This document shows, piece by piece, positions 1 to 10,640 of a stretch of 64,000 bases of DNA (the stretch's first letter is position 1; every line of letters begins with the position of its first letter). The DNA lies in assembly GCA_907163375.1 (NCBI GenBank), contig CAJQUW010005721.1, positions 1-64,000 of the forward strand, written 5' to 3'. The notes beneath the pieces were generated by a model. That model was given only the letters and a program-made list of their open reading frames with translations, ran no database searches and was not told where the DNA came from. The translations under genes and the position numbers were made by a program. Source of the DNA: Prostheceraeus crozeri. Its lineage: Eukaryota; Platyhelminthes; Polycladida; Euryleptidae.

Positions 1-140
1 GATTGGGAACCGCCATCGAGTCTTCTTGTAGACTAACTTTTATGTGTTAATATATTAAATTAGTAAGGCATTATAGTTTCTATGTATAAATGGGGCTTAC
101 GGTTATGACTTTCAGTCACTCGTATGAACATTGAAAGCTA
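1..140. repeat. Dispersed repeat, copy 1
   Basis: This stretch is similar to 46103-46220. Both begin with GATTGG.GAACGCCATC, continue through AAATTAGTAAGGCATTATA and an ATAAATGG motif, and end near CATCGTATGA / CACTCGTATGA. The match is partial and has small indels. Two diverged copies 46 kb apart suggest a mobile repeat, but there are no terminal repeats or coding capacity to assign a class. The copy may begin upstream of the window. Confidence 0.5.
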
Positions 141-601
141 CTGTAAACTAAGCTCAGTCTGAATGAAGATCACCCCCATATCACGAAATGTGCATCAAAT
201 AGTTCCTCTACGCTCCGCATATAGAACACTGTGAGGTGAGGCATGTGCACCTCCCTGGTGTTGTGATTAACGTGCTATTTTAGATATTACTTCGTCCAGA
301 TGCTATATTATAGAAGTCCATGGATGAAGCAATCCTCATGCACGCCAGTTAGTTGTAGAGAATTTGATTCTGTCGAGCGTTCGCTATGATGATAAAGGCA
401 GGCCCCCCCACCCCGGGAACTTGTGATTGACATGTCTATGGATTATCAGGACGTTATTTGAATAAGAAATTGTATGTCTTTCATCATATCAATAAGCAAT
501 CATTAGCTATTTCAGATCTTAAACCATGACGGATAATCTAATCTACTCCCCTTATCGATGTTCATGTCTAATCTATGTTATAGCAGGATGGAGGAAGTAC
601 A

Positions 602-651
602 CCCCCCCCCCCCCCCCCCCCCCCCCCCTCCCCCCCCCCCCCCCCCCCCCC

Positions 652-691
<40 letters not shown>
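602..691. repeat. Poly-C tract with two interruptions
   Basis: About 90 bases of C, broken only by one T and one A. On the minus strand this is poly-G with high G-quadruplex potential, and on the plus strand it has i-motif potential. The true length is uncertain because homopolymers are often misassembled. The 89-residue proline-rich reading frame across it is an artefact of the tract. Confidence 0.9.
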
Positions 692-693
<2 letters not shown>

Positions 694-3257
694 TTATAAT
701 TCTGGTATTATGTCATAGATTATTCTCCTTCCCGTGCATTGGAGTAAATATTATTCTCTCACTGCGCTGGGCAATTATCCTGCTTTACACCGTCTATAGA
801 ATATACGTGACTGTTATAATATATTAATAGTAAATGTCCAAATACTCAATCTAGCGGTGAAAGATAGAAGTGCTGGAAAAATCGCTGGGTGGTAACGTTG
901 CCTATGAATACACAATGCAACAAGACAGATGCTGGAATGTTCTTATTAAGATGATTCGAGTGTTCAAATGTAGACGATATGCAATTTTCATGTACGATAT
1001 AATCTGTACTTCTTCTACTTTTTTTATTCAACATTTTGTCTTAATAAAATATTGTAAGTACGCTAATTCTTCGACTTTCTGGTGTCAAGTCTTTATTCTT
1101 TGACTTTTCTTTGACCTCAGTGCTAGAAGCCTAGACATCGGTCAACTTAAATCATCAATTTCAATTAGTATCGGGACCACTGTGAGTGAAGAAATAGAAC
1201 AGTCCGATCAGCTGTCCAACTTGTCGATCGGTTGAAAGAACTTTTGTTGTGACTTGAAATTCAAAGTTGTACTTGTAACACAACAAACACACACATGTGG
1301 AACCATTTTTTCTCAAATTCTTCGAATGTCTTGTCTCAACGCCTCGATGTTCTCCGAGTTTTGTCGTCGATCGCCTGTTACCACCGATGAAAAATTAATT
1401 ATTGATAGTAAATCAATTGTAGTTTCTTTGGATATTTGTATGTCTAAACATTTTGCTATTGGTTTATCATACCTCTAGGAATTGAGCTAACAAAGAAGAA
1501 TTCATGAGACTGCGCTGTCACACCGCAGTAGTATGCAGTGTTTTGAGGCTTGTGAATCTGTGCCGATTTTTTGTCCTGCACAGTTGTGCTAGCTTGAGGG
1601 AAAGCTAGAGCATTTGTTATTTCTGTATCTACTTAAATTGTCTAGTTTCAGCATGTACACCTCCATTTACGACTTTATGCTAGCTCCATGTTTACCACCC
1701 GTGATCTGAACGTTTTCAGAACAGAGCCTGGATGCCACACTTCTTACGTAACAACCCACATATAGGCGATTTGCCATTCATTTTTCCCTTGGATTCGTAA
1801 CTTAATGAACACTTAATGTTCTATGTGCTCTTTTATTTGCATTTTCTAAGAGAGTCTTATTTCAGAAATTTTTTGCATTGCATGCATTCTGAGAGGATTG
1901 TTGCTTACTCCACCTGCGATAGCATTATTTTCTTTTTGTTACGGCAACTGTCTTGCCAAAAAATTATGTCTATCCCGGTCTTTAGTATTGATATCTTAGG
2001 ATTGTGGATTTTTGCAATTGTGTAGGCATACTCGATAATGAACGAGATTTCATTTTTTCATCAAATATACGCTTCCTGTCTTTCTTTTTTTAACAAATGA
2101 ATAATCAGTTTAGTAGACAACACAAGTTCTTGACGTAAGAGCTGTTGATGTCTTGGAGACACCCTCTTGCGGTCATTGTATAACACGTGTTGGATGAATG
2201 ACTCTGAATTCTCTCATCCTTATAAATCACATCACAAAGATATTATTCATATGCTAATTGATGGAACGCATTGCAAGCGTTCCCTATCACGTCTTATGAA
2301 TGAATATACCTCTTAAGATCACAATTCATATCCGTTGATCTTCGCGTGTACATTTTGATCAGTTACTCGAAAATCCGGTAAAATAGAAAATAGATTTTCG
2401 TCTGTACCCTTACTTACTACTTTGCATTCGCATTAATCGCAGTCACTCTTTGCAATTCTGCGCGCTAATACAAATTGCTATTATGAATGAATAACAGCTT
2501 CCATCTTTATGAACAATTTCACTTCACTCATACTGTATCTATTTCTCACTTTTAAATAGAGATCGGATTAAATGAAGAAAAGTAGAAAGATGTATTACTT
2601 TGTGGGAGAGATTATATATGTAATTCTTACAAATGATTAATTGAACTGCACCTAAAACTGACATTAGAAGGAAGGAATCGTCAAAAGGGCATTGCGTGAC
2701 TTCAATTGATGAGGTGAAATTGTAAATTAATTGACTCATAAAGTTTTTTGTCGAAAGAAGGAAAAAGATAATTGTGACCAACGAAAAAAGCAAAGCGATA
2801 GAACATATCCTCCAGGAAAGAAATCACGCAGAAGCATTTCTTCAGATGTGAATATAACCTTCTTCAAGATTGAGCAGAACTTATTCGTCTGAGAATTATG
2901 TGAATTCAACTACATGTATGTATGACTTACAGAATTAGATTCATCTGCGCGCTGCTCTCGTGTTTCCTAGAAAGTCGAAGGGTTGCTACTAGCCTTAATA
3001 TCAAAATAGCCACATCAGCAGAATTATAGACAACTTGCTCCTTTTTCTCGAATGGATTAATTCGTTGTACGCTCTGCTATTGGAATGCAAACAATAAGCT
3101 GTCAGCAGAGGACATCAGAGGTCCATGCGAGAGTGCTGCGTTTGGCTGGTATGGATATCACTTCGCACACACCAAAACAGATCACATCGATGTGTGGCTA
3201 TCGATTCAATGTATGCACTATACAGTGTGAAGGGAATGCCCTGAGCGATTGAGGATG
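692..3257. other. No gene recognised
   Basis: AT-rich DNA with only short, unconvincing reading frames on both strands. I see no splice-bounded exon, tandem array or terminal repeat here. Confidence 0.6.
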
Positions 3258-3572
3258 TGAAATCATCAAATGAACTAACTTTCGTGCTACTACTACTTTT
3301 TTAATAATGATCGGAAGGGCCAACATTATCGAGAAAACTTGTGCGCAATGATCTGAATTCTTCGAATCTGAAGGAATTGTGACAATCGAAGCACTTTGCT
3401 GGAACTCACATTAATCCGCAAGCGACGCACGACTTTTTTCCTATCTCTGTAAGGTATTAGGAATTCATTTTTGCCCACTTACTAAGTTCCTCGATGTGCC
3501 ATCGATTTCGAATTAATCACACTTCAGACTTCTAGCAAACCGAAGCAGATAGACGAAGTTTTTAATTCTGTG
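3258..3572 (-). mobile_element. hAT-like MITE (520-bp family), truncated copy
   Basis: This matches the complete copies at 26032-26568, 51245-51757 and 62828-63346 in reverse orientation. Shared blocks include AATAATGATCGG, ATTATCGAGAAAACTT, the ATCCGCAAGCGACGCACGAC region and TTTTTCCTATCTCTGTAAGG. It ends with the family terminus AATTCTGTG. The other side departs from the family after AATAATGATCGG and instead resembles the left side of the copy at 47580 (GTGAAATCATCA, then TTTCGTG), so these two form a variant subfamily. Noncoding. Confidence 0.75.
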
Positions 3573-3830
3573 ATTATGCTACATTTAAGCATTTCGCTAA
3601 TTCGCTTCAATGGTCCGCTTTTAATCGATAATTTCATAAAAAACGACGACGTCATCAAGCAAATCAAAATGCCGAGTGTTTTAAGGATGCATACTCAGGA
3701 AAATAATTGATATTGGTGAATGGCAGTGGCCTTTAGGAAATCAATGATATACAAGGCCATCATTCAAAATACACGAAAATCAAATTTAATCTCTGGATCA
3801 ATAGATTAAATTGAAATGACCAAATGAAAT

Positions 3831-3880
3831 ATATGTCGTGGTGGTTACATCTGCTGAGATTAGATAGATATGAAATGAAT
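3831..3880 (+). repeat. Solo end of the hammerhead-like repeat
   Basis: The segment ATGTCGTGGTGGTTACATC followed by TGCTGAGATTAGAT is nearly identical to the right end of the element at 15444-15751. The upstream GAAAC-like part is worn (GAAATATATGTC). No partner end is visible nearby, so this is an isolated terminal fragment. Confidence 0.6.
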
Positions 3881-4637
3881 TGCGAATCTAATTAATTATG
3901 AAAAATATTGAACAAACAAATACATCATTACGAAATAATGTACACAAGGTAAAATATACGAAGAATTGACTGCTCTTCCTATTATCAACTAAATTGTCTG
4001 TTAGATGAGCCATCATGCCCTTCAACCTAAACAGAGACCAACTGCACACGGAAATGGATCGTGACAGGTAACACGTTTTGATCGTAAAACTTCGTGTTGT
4101 TTGATCACATTCCTATCATTTTCCTAATTTCAATATTTTCTCCCTATGCCCAAGGTGATTACTTTTTGAAGACGTGATGCCTATGATTCATTCGTATCTC
4201 TGTTCACATTGTGTAATTGCAGGCTGATGTCACACCTTGTGAAATTTCTTCGTGTCCGGGCTGCTGATATGGACAGATTGTGTCAGAGGAATTGTGAGAA
4301 CATTTGTCGCCACATTGAGAAAGTTATATTCGATTTACTTGAATAATTTGCAGAAGAAAAGAAGTCACTGTGAATACAGACCAAGAAATGAGGTCACCGA
4401 GATCAATCCACAAGGGTGTACCGGAGTATTAACCGTCTGCAAAGCGATCCATCACAGCCTGAAGCTAGTCATGGCTTACTGAGTCCTTTTCATCCATTAA
4501 GGAACAGAGCCTACCTCCTAATGTTGGACCACGATCTTCGACTTTGCGCCATCGACTGCCACCTCACTAGAAACTCATCTCTCTACTGTCTTCCTTGATT
4601 TCTTCTTCCCACTCGTGGCTGCCACTCTTTCACTCTT
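3881..4637. other. No gene recognised
   Basis: A 76-codon frame at 4252-4482 has no recognisable domain or exon borders. Nothing else stands out. Confidence 0.5.
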
Positions 4638-4722
4638 CTACACCTTTTCCAAATGAATTTCAGATATCTATCTACAATCTCAACTTTGAAGATATCTGAA
4701 GTAGAAATGGAAAAGGTGTAGT
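4638..4722. repeat. Short perfect-type hairpin
   Basis: The left arm begins CTACACCTTTTCCA and ends TTCAGATATC. The right arm begins GATATCTGAAGTAG and ends TGGAAAAGGTGTAG. The arms are about 31 bases with a few mismatches and a loop of about 20 bases. It abuts the LINE fragment that starts near 4735, so it may be part of that insertion's 3' end. Confidence 0.65.
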
Positions 4723-4734
4723 CCATCTATTGTC

Positions 4735-5065
4735 ATTTCTTCTTGTGAGATGGCCTTCTTTTCGCTTCTTCGGCAACATCTTTCACTTGTGTTTTTCTTC
4801 TAATTTCTTCATTTCTTATTCTTTCCTTTCTTGTAACTCCCAACATTCTTCTCTGCATCGCTCTTTGTGTCACTTCAAGCGTTCCTTTTTGGCCATCCGT
4901 CAGGGACCATGTGCGAGACCATACGTCATTACCGGCACTATACGAATATCAAACAGCCGCTTGCGGTGCTTCTGTTGGACTTCCTTCGATGTTAAGCAGT
5001 TCTTGAGTTTCCAAAATGCTTTCCATGAGTTTTGTATCCGTCCTTCGATCTCTTTTAGTTGGCGG
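4735..5065 (-). pseudogene. LINE reverse transcriptase C-terminal fragment
   Basis: Read on the minus strand, this translates to the region after the RT catalytic core of RTE/CR1-type non-LTR retrotransposons. A run like KAFWKLKNCLTSKEVQQKHR is followed by VMTYGLAHG (the usual VLLYGSETW position), RAMQRRMLGVTRKERIRNEE and KTQVKDVAEEAKRR. An in-frame stop after the YG motif and the absence of the catalytic core show it is a dead, 5'-truncated copy. The 129-codon plus-strand frame over the same DNA is a shadow of it. Confidence 0.75.
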
Positions 5066-5301
5066 ACTTGGAATGAATCATTGATTGCAATAATGGCATG
5101 GAAGCTACCGTACAGGTAATAAGCAACTGTTCACGAATTTCATTAACTATCAAATCGAAGACCATGCATCTCAATGATGAGACCTGCCCTTCAACTACTT
5201 CTTCGAATCGCATCACATTCACAGCTCTCACATTGTATTCCGACAAGAGGGATATTGATCTTCTCTGTAGGAATTGACGCGTGTGATGCGCACATTCTGT
5301 A

Positions 5302-5752
5302 CAGGGCTTGGAAAAAATAACTGATAAAACATTAATTGCAATTAATTGATGTTTAATTGATTGATTGATGGCCAATTATTACAATTCAATTGTTGGCATA
5401 GACTGTGCTTTCCTTAGTTATTGAAGTCGATAAAGCGCTAGGTATTGCATTCAGTAATGTACGACAAAGTTTACTTCCTCTGAATCAGAAGATGCAACTA
5501 TTTTTAAAGGCTCGTATGTCTCATTTGAATGCTCAATCACTGAAACGTGCTTCGAAAAATGTAAATCAAAGTGCTTCGATTAGAAAAGAATTTTGTGGAA
5601 GCATTGTGAGATCATTAGTGCATTAGTGAATAGGCTAAAATCTAATTGCTAATAGGTTGATAGGTTATGTCTACAAGAGGACACAGTCATCGAAGTTTTA
5701 AAAATTTTAATAAATTGTTTGAACCAAATTTTGTTGATTTTTCCAAGCCCTG
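5302..5752. mobile_element. hAT-like non-autonomous element with TSD
   Basis: The terminal inverted repeats are CAGGGCTTGGAAAAA at the left and TTTTTCCAAGCCCTG at the right. They are flanked by 8-bp duplications ATTCTGTA and ATGCTGTA (7 of 8 match). The 8-bp duplication and CAGGG-type ends are typical of hAT elements. The interior holds a 73-codon plus-strand frame (5405-5626) that I do not recognise. It lacks the hAT dimerisation motif, so I do not call it a transposase. At 451 bp the copy is complete but non-autonomous. Confidence 0.8.
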
Positions 5753-6198
5753 ATGCTGTAATAGCAAGTCGATGTCAATCTTCAGCTCATCAGTTCATAT
5801 GGAGCTCATACTAAAACCTGGGAAAGTGTTTCACAAGATATTCATACTTCAAACTATTGACTGTGAAAGTGCATCACCCTGTAGCGGATGCTCCAGTCAT
5901 ACGCTCTACTGATGAGATAAGTAACAGCTTGGCTGCTGTTTATCCTATGATTTTAACATGAAATCCATTCAGAGAGGATCAGTCGATTAATCAGCGCAAA
6001 AGTCATTCATGCCGGACAATCTCATCACTAAAACGATCAACTGATTGAGGACAAAGTTTCTCAGGAAAGTTCAAACTGAGTTTTCTCAGCTGCCAGCACC
6101 TTTCTGGCTGTCTTCTTTCTATCTGAACATTATCCACGGCGGGTCCGATTCCGTTCTATTCGGTTGCGGCTTAAGACCACTTAGTTGCATTAAGTAGT
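5753..6198. other. No gene recognised
   Basis: Spacer between the hAT element and a SINE. No structure noted. Confidence 0.5.
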
Positions 6199-6385
6199 GT
6201 CTCCGTGGTACAATGGTTAAGTGCTTGGACTTGCGATCATGTGGTCCAGAGGTCGAGCCCCGAAAGAGTCATTGGAAGTCGTCAGGACTGAAAGATCACA
6301 ATGCTTCAGATTAAAATCTGACTATGTAAGCACCGTCCAAGTCCCCAGTATGGGGAGTAGTGACGTTAAACCATCATTTTTCGTC
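6199..6385 (+). mobile_element. tRNA-derived SINE, family 1
   Basis: The tRNA-like head starts GTCTCCGTGGTACAATGG. It contains a box A-like TGGTACAATGG and a box B-like AGGTCGAGCCCC, followed by a family-specific body (CATTGGAAGTCG, CAGATTAAAATCTGAC, GTCCAAGTCCCCAGTATGG) and ending ACGTTAAACCATCATT. Other copies are at 18370, 38519, 42521, 51145, 51765 and 62430. The repeated, diverged occurrence on both strands shows a retroposed family, not a tRNA gene. Confidence 0.85.
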
Positions 6386-6439
6386 CAACCCTCAACAGAA
6401 GAGGAAAAGACGACGCTAAAAGGAGAAAGCAAAGTAGAG

Positions 6440-6665
6440 GAAGTAAGCAGCCTCAATTGAAAAATGGGAACAGACCTGAATAGCTGCCATTTCAGCCAAT
6501 ATCAGGAATCATCAGCAGGCCTAGTTCACATCTCTCAACATCGACACGACTCCCTACTTAAAGTTGCAGCTATGCCCGGGTACATTTCAGACTTGCAATT
6601 AGCAAGCTAGTGAAATTTCGTGAAAAATTGCATTCATTAAATATCCCTTTTAATACACTGCTGGG
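6440..6665 (+). repeat. Dispersed repeat R, copy 1
   Basis: This is an inverted counterpart of 61990-62215. Shared blocks include TTGAAAAATGGGAACAGACC (with small changes), CAGCAGGCCTAGTTCACATC and GCAATTAGCAAGCTAGTGA. The ends are not resolved. It directly follows a family-1 SINE, so it may be part of a composite insertion. Confidence 0.6.
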
Positions 6666-8149
6666 AAAGCGCCTTAGTTGGTGCGCCTGCAATAATAAAT
6701 AAATGCTGCTTCCAAACAAAATGTAAATAGAATAATTTGGTAATACAATAGAAAAAACAGAAATGTAGAAAAAATAGAAATAGAAATTTTTTATTGAATG
6801 ATTATTCTAATTATTAATATTGTGTTTGCAAAAAGCAGTATTTATTATTTATTACAGACGCACTAACCAATGCGATGTATGCGATTTTTTAAGTGTTTAA
6901 AGTGATATTTAATGAATGCTTAGATTATTTCTAAATTTTAAAATGAGTAGAAAATCGATTGAAATATATGTCAAATTCTTGAACATTCAGTTAAAGATCT
7001 ATGAGGCAGCCAATAGTCGCTACGACAGAAGATGTGTCATACTGGTTAGACGTCGCAGCCGACTTGACGGCAACCGGTAACATACGGGACTATTAGAGGT
7101 TAATAAAGCAAAATGTGCTATCGCATTAGTTGCTAACTTAGAACACTAAATACCTACGGAATTGTATAATATATAGGATACATGTATAATACCTACACTC
7201 AAATGAGAAAACTATTTTGACTTACGCAACTGCTAGTACATCTGAATGATTGTGTAAAAATATCTCAGTGGTTCCGGCTTTTAAATAAACTCTCAAAAAT
7301 TCTCGGATCGTAGCAACATAGTTCAGCAAAAACATCAGCAAATAATTGATAAAAAATTTCTGATTAAATTCGTAAAAACTTTGATGGATAACAAAACACG
7401 GCTCATGTATAATTACCAATCAGATGAAAGCTAAATAATCTTGAATCATACAGATTAAGTTTATTGAGTTTGACGTTGATAGAAGAGAGCTCTTCCCTTT
7501 TCTCACTGGCTCTTCGTCGCGTAGTATTTGATTTCGACACTAAGGTCAAATCGGCATTCTTCTCAGAGAGGCACTCTTTTCAAAATTAAGTGCTTTGTGT
7601 TACATGATGACCTTTTCAATATTTTAACATGTAAAATATTTCATCAAAATTCAAGGGTTTTCAAGGGGAGCCCTGATTATGCTGATACACTTTCCTGCTT
7701 CATTAATTGTCTATTGAATTGGTGGATATGAAATTGATGGATTAGGATCTAAGACTGCTCGATGTTTCCCTCCGGCTATTAGTAAAAGTCGGACATCAAG
7801 ACTGTGATGGCAACAGTCTGACCTTTGACAGCGGGTCTAGTTCAGAACTTTGTTGTCGCTATCTTGAGGTAACTTCTGATGCAAATGCCGCATAACCTAA
7901 AGTGTTTATACACAATGAGATCAACAACAAGACCGTGAGAAGTGTCACTTGTGTGAATATTAATGAAAATGGACCGTTGACAACGTCTGTAGACCGCACG
8001 AGAGAAAATGACAAGTTGATGTTGCAACCTAAGATTTATGAATTTTGTTCCCATTTTTTACATCTTCTTAACCCATTGAAAATGATCCTGAGCAGCATGA
8101 TATCTCAGCATGTCCCCAAAATTTCTGCAGGAGATATCCTAGGATATCC
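6666..8149. other. No gene recognised
   Basis: AT-rich. Short frames on both strands carry no domain, and I see no terminal repeats. Confidence 0.5.
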
Positions 8150-8219
8150 GTTGGATAGGGCAGGTAGCATTCTAATTCATTGGCTAGACCTGTATATGTA
8201 CTTTTCTTAAAGATCGATG

Positions 8220-8944
8220 TGGATAGGACATTACTTCTGTCAATTTCAACATCCAAAAATGAAATTATGTCCAATGAAAACGTACCCTTGTGATAGGAAT
8301 GTTGCATAGAGCGCATAATGTATGCTCAAGCTGGAAACGTTTTGACATAGAAATCAAAAATATTACAAAAATTCTAGTAAGCAACTCATATCCCATGGAC
8401 TTCATCAACTCGTTAATAAAGCAGTTCCTGGAAATGAAATATAATATGGATAACAAAGCAACGAAGAACGATGAAGGGGAGGATATCAAGTTTTTGATAC
8501 TTCCGTTTGTAGGTAAAATATCCATAAAATTCCGACGCAAGCTTGTTGAAGTATTTAGGAAATTGGAACATGGTGTTAAAATAATATTCATCACTTGTAA
8601 AACAGGACAGTACTTTAGTCTAAAGGATAAAACAAATAAGCTGATGCGATCATGCGTTGTGTATAATTTTGAATGTCGGGTTGATCCTAATACCCAATAT
8701 TTGGGACAAACGAAACGCAGATTGCATCAAAGAATAAAAGAACACATAAGAGGTAACTCAGCCGCAAGTATCCATCTGTCCAAAATGTAGTAATGACATC
8801 AATTGTTTTTCTGTTAAATACACAGGACGCAGTGAATTTGAAACTCGTATAGTTGAAGCGTTGTCAATGAATGATAAAACTTCTAGATTAAATCAAACTC
8901 TAGGTCTTAATAGTAAAGCTCTTTTCTTAAAAGTATTCGAATAA
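8220..8944 (+). mobile_element. Penelope-like retroelement, 3' fragment (RT tail + GIY-YIG)
   Basis: Translation from about 8290 gives the end of a Penelope-type reverse transcriptase (GMLHRAHNVCSSWKRF, then a helical stretch ending in NSYPMDFINSLIKQFL). A linker follows, and then a GIY-YIG endonuclease: CVVYNFECR, YLGQTKRRLHQRIKEH, and further on TGRSEFETRIVEALS. GIY-YIG endonucleases joined to RT are the hallmark of Penelope-like elements. The RT catalytic core is missing upstream, and the copy is 5'-truncated and broken, so it is a fossil. A second GIY-YIG piece lies at 61420-61580. Confidence 0.8.
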
Positions 8945-9360
8945 TTGTTATTTGGATAATAATAAAGAAAATTTGGATAATATTTAAGTGCAATTTACTC
9001 TTCCAGCCAAATTGAATTCCAACAATGCGACAGAAATACCCAGAACTCATGTAACCACATAAGCAATGGAGAATAGAGCAGCATCTGTGCAGTAAATAGT
9101 ACTTTAGATCACAGGGAAACATATTCGACGGTTGTTTCTCGCTCACCCTGTATATGCTCCGGTCTCACTATGAGACTCGATTTTTCAAACTAGCACTTCA
9201 TATCTATGCAAGATAATTTAATTCATCATAGAAATTTCATCATGACATTAATTGATATTTGAAGCGATGATGCCGCTTTGTATATCTACAACAACTCCCG
9301 GCAAATGATAGATATCTCTAGGAAAACACCGATGCTGCATTTTCCAGGTAGTAAATAATC
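8945..9360. other. No gene recognised
   Basis: Spacer after the Penelope-like fragment. Nothing is supported. Confidence 0.5.
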
Positions 9361-9365
9361 TAGGG

Positions 9366-9745
9366 TCTTCCGGGTTTTTTGTTTTTAAATCCCGAAAGCA
9401 TAAGGCTCGAGGGATTTAAGAGAAAATAAAGTATACCAGATTATCACATAGTCGCATAATCGTATTTCAGAATCCCTTCTATATCTGATAAAATTTGTTC
9501 CCAGAGAAAATCTTGGTAGAGAGGGATTTTATCGCAGTTATCTATGGTCCTAATAATCTGGTATACTTTGTAATCGATAGAGGATAGCTATACGATTCTC
9601 TGACATAGCTCGTGAAATTATTTGATATATCCCTCTCTATATCCCGGAGAATCGCATAGCCATCCTCTATCCATTACATAAATCTGGGAAATCGCAAGAA
9701 ATACCGCAGATATCAAAAAATATGAAGTACAACCCGGAAAGTGAC
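9366..9745. mobile_element. Foldback element with nested hairpins
   Basis: The outer ends are inverted (TCTTCCGGGTT at the left, AACCCGGAAAG at the right). Inside, AAAGTATACCAGATTAT (9428-9444) is perfectly inverted at 9553-9569. A second pair (GAGGATAGCTATACGATTCTC near 9581, and its counterpart ending ATCCTC near 9668) forms another hairpin next to it. Two side-by-side hairpins inside short terminal repeats indicate a noncoding foldback or MITE-type element. The family is unknown. Confidence 0.6.
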
Positions 9746-10010
9746 ATTAGGAAAGTGGTTCATGGAGAATAGCAATAGTCTCAAATGACAAGCATGTATT
9801 AAATCAGGTGGAGTGTTTTATTCTCATACTGTAACTACTGTAAGAAAACACAGCACTCAGACATTCGATCTTCGTGCTTTATCCTCTTAAAGTGTTTGAA
9901 ATAAGTGCTCTCCAGTACATCATTGCAAACTGAAAAATGTAAATCCGTCAGTAATCTTACATTATAATGGCAGAGAATGATAATGAAGTACATGTTATCT
10001 CCCATGTGCC

Positions 10011-10640
10011 TTGCTTGGTTCGTGGCTCCTCACCGCTTTCTGCTGCTTAAGGATTTTGAAAAGCACCTCATGGTCTATTGTCAACGTCAGAAAAACGTCT
10101 ACTTTTGACCTGATTCTGACATCGGTCATAAAAAGAATCCGGAAGAGAATCTTATTAGCAAATTCTCATTCGTTAATGAATCCTGTTATCCTGATTTGCA
10201 CTTTCGTAAGGTCATTAGGAAGATCCAACTCACTTTTTTGTACTGAGTATTTATCGTCTCTCCTTTCTCTTTTCCGTCATGATCTTTACTCTTGGCGATA
10301 TGTTCCTGAAAACGACAGAGATAATGGCTGCATTTTCACAAGAAAAGGAATCATTTCATCGTCAGCTCATGTACTCATTACCTTCATGAGCGTTAGCTGC
10401 ACGGCAAATGGAAATCATCGTCAAAAAACTTAAGGAAATGAATTTTGACTTTTCTATAAGCAATCAGGCTACAGTGTATGAATCTCCTGTATCATCTCAT
10501 AGGGCTATCAGCAGCGAATCTCATTCTCCAACTCATGCATATGATACACTGACTTTTTGTAATGCGGAGACACCTGAGAATTGCCTATTGAAGTCATTAG
10601 AATACATTTTAGGACTGGAACCAGCCGCTGTCGGGTCCTG
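10011..10640 (+). pseudogene. Possible decayed coding remnant, unidentified
   Basis: Three consecutive open stretches in different frames (10011-10433, 10408-10641 and parts of the third frame) have protein-like composition. Examples are FSFVNESCYPDLHFRKVIRK and METEIIVKK-like MEIIVKKLKEMNFDFS, the latter followed by a Ser-rich stretch. Switching frames along the same direction could mean an old processed pseudogene or a transposon remnant. I recognise no domain and see no splice borders, so this is a weak call. Confidence 0.2.

Noticed and set aside
558-827. 89-codon proline-rich frame
   Set aside because: It is simply the poly-C tract read as CCC codons. There is no conserved flank.
4730-5119. 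Plus-strand 129-codon frame rich in Phe and Ser
   Set aside because: The antisense of a LINE fragment whose minus-strand translation has clear RT motifs.
10011-10433. 140-codon frame as an intact gene
   Set aside because: It shows no domain, no exon borders, and better protein-like stretches in other frames. At most it is a remnant.
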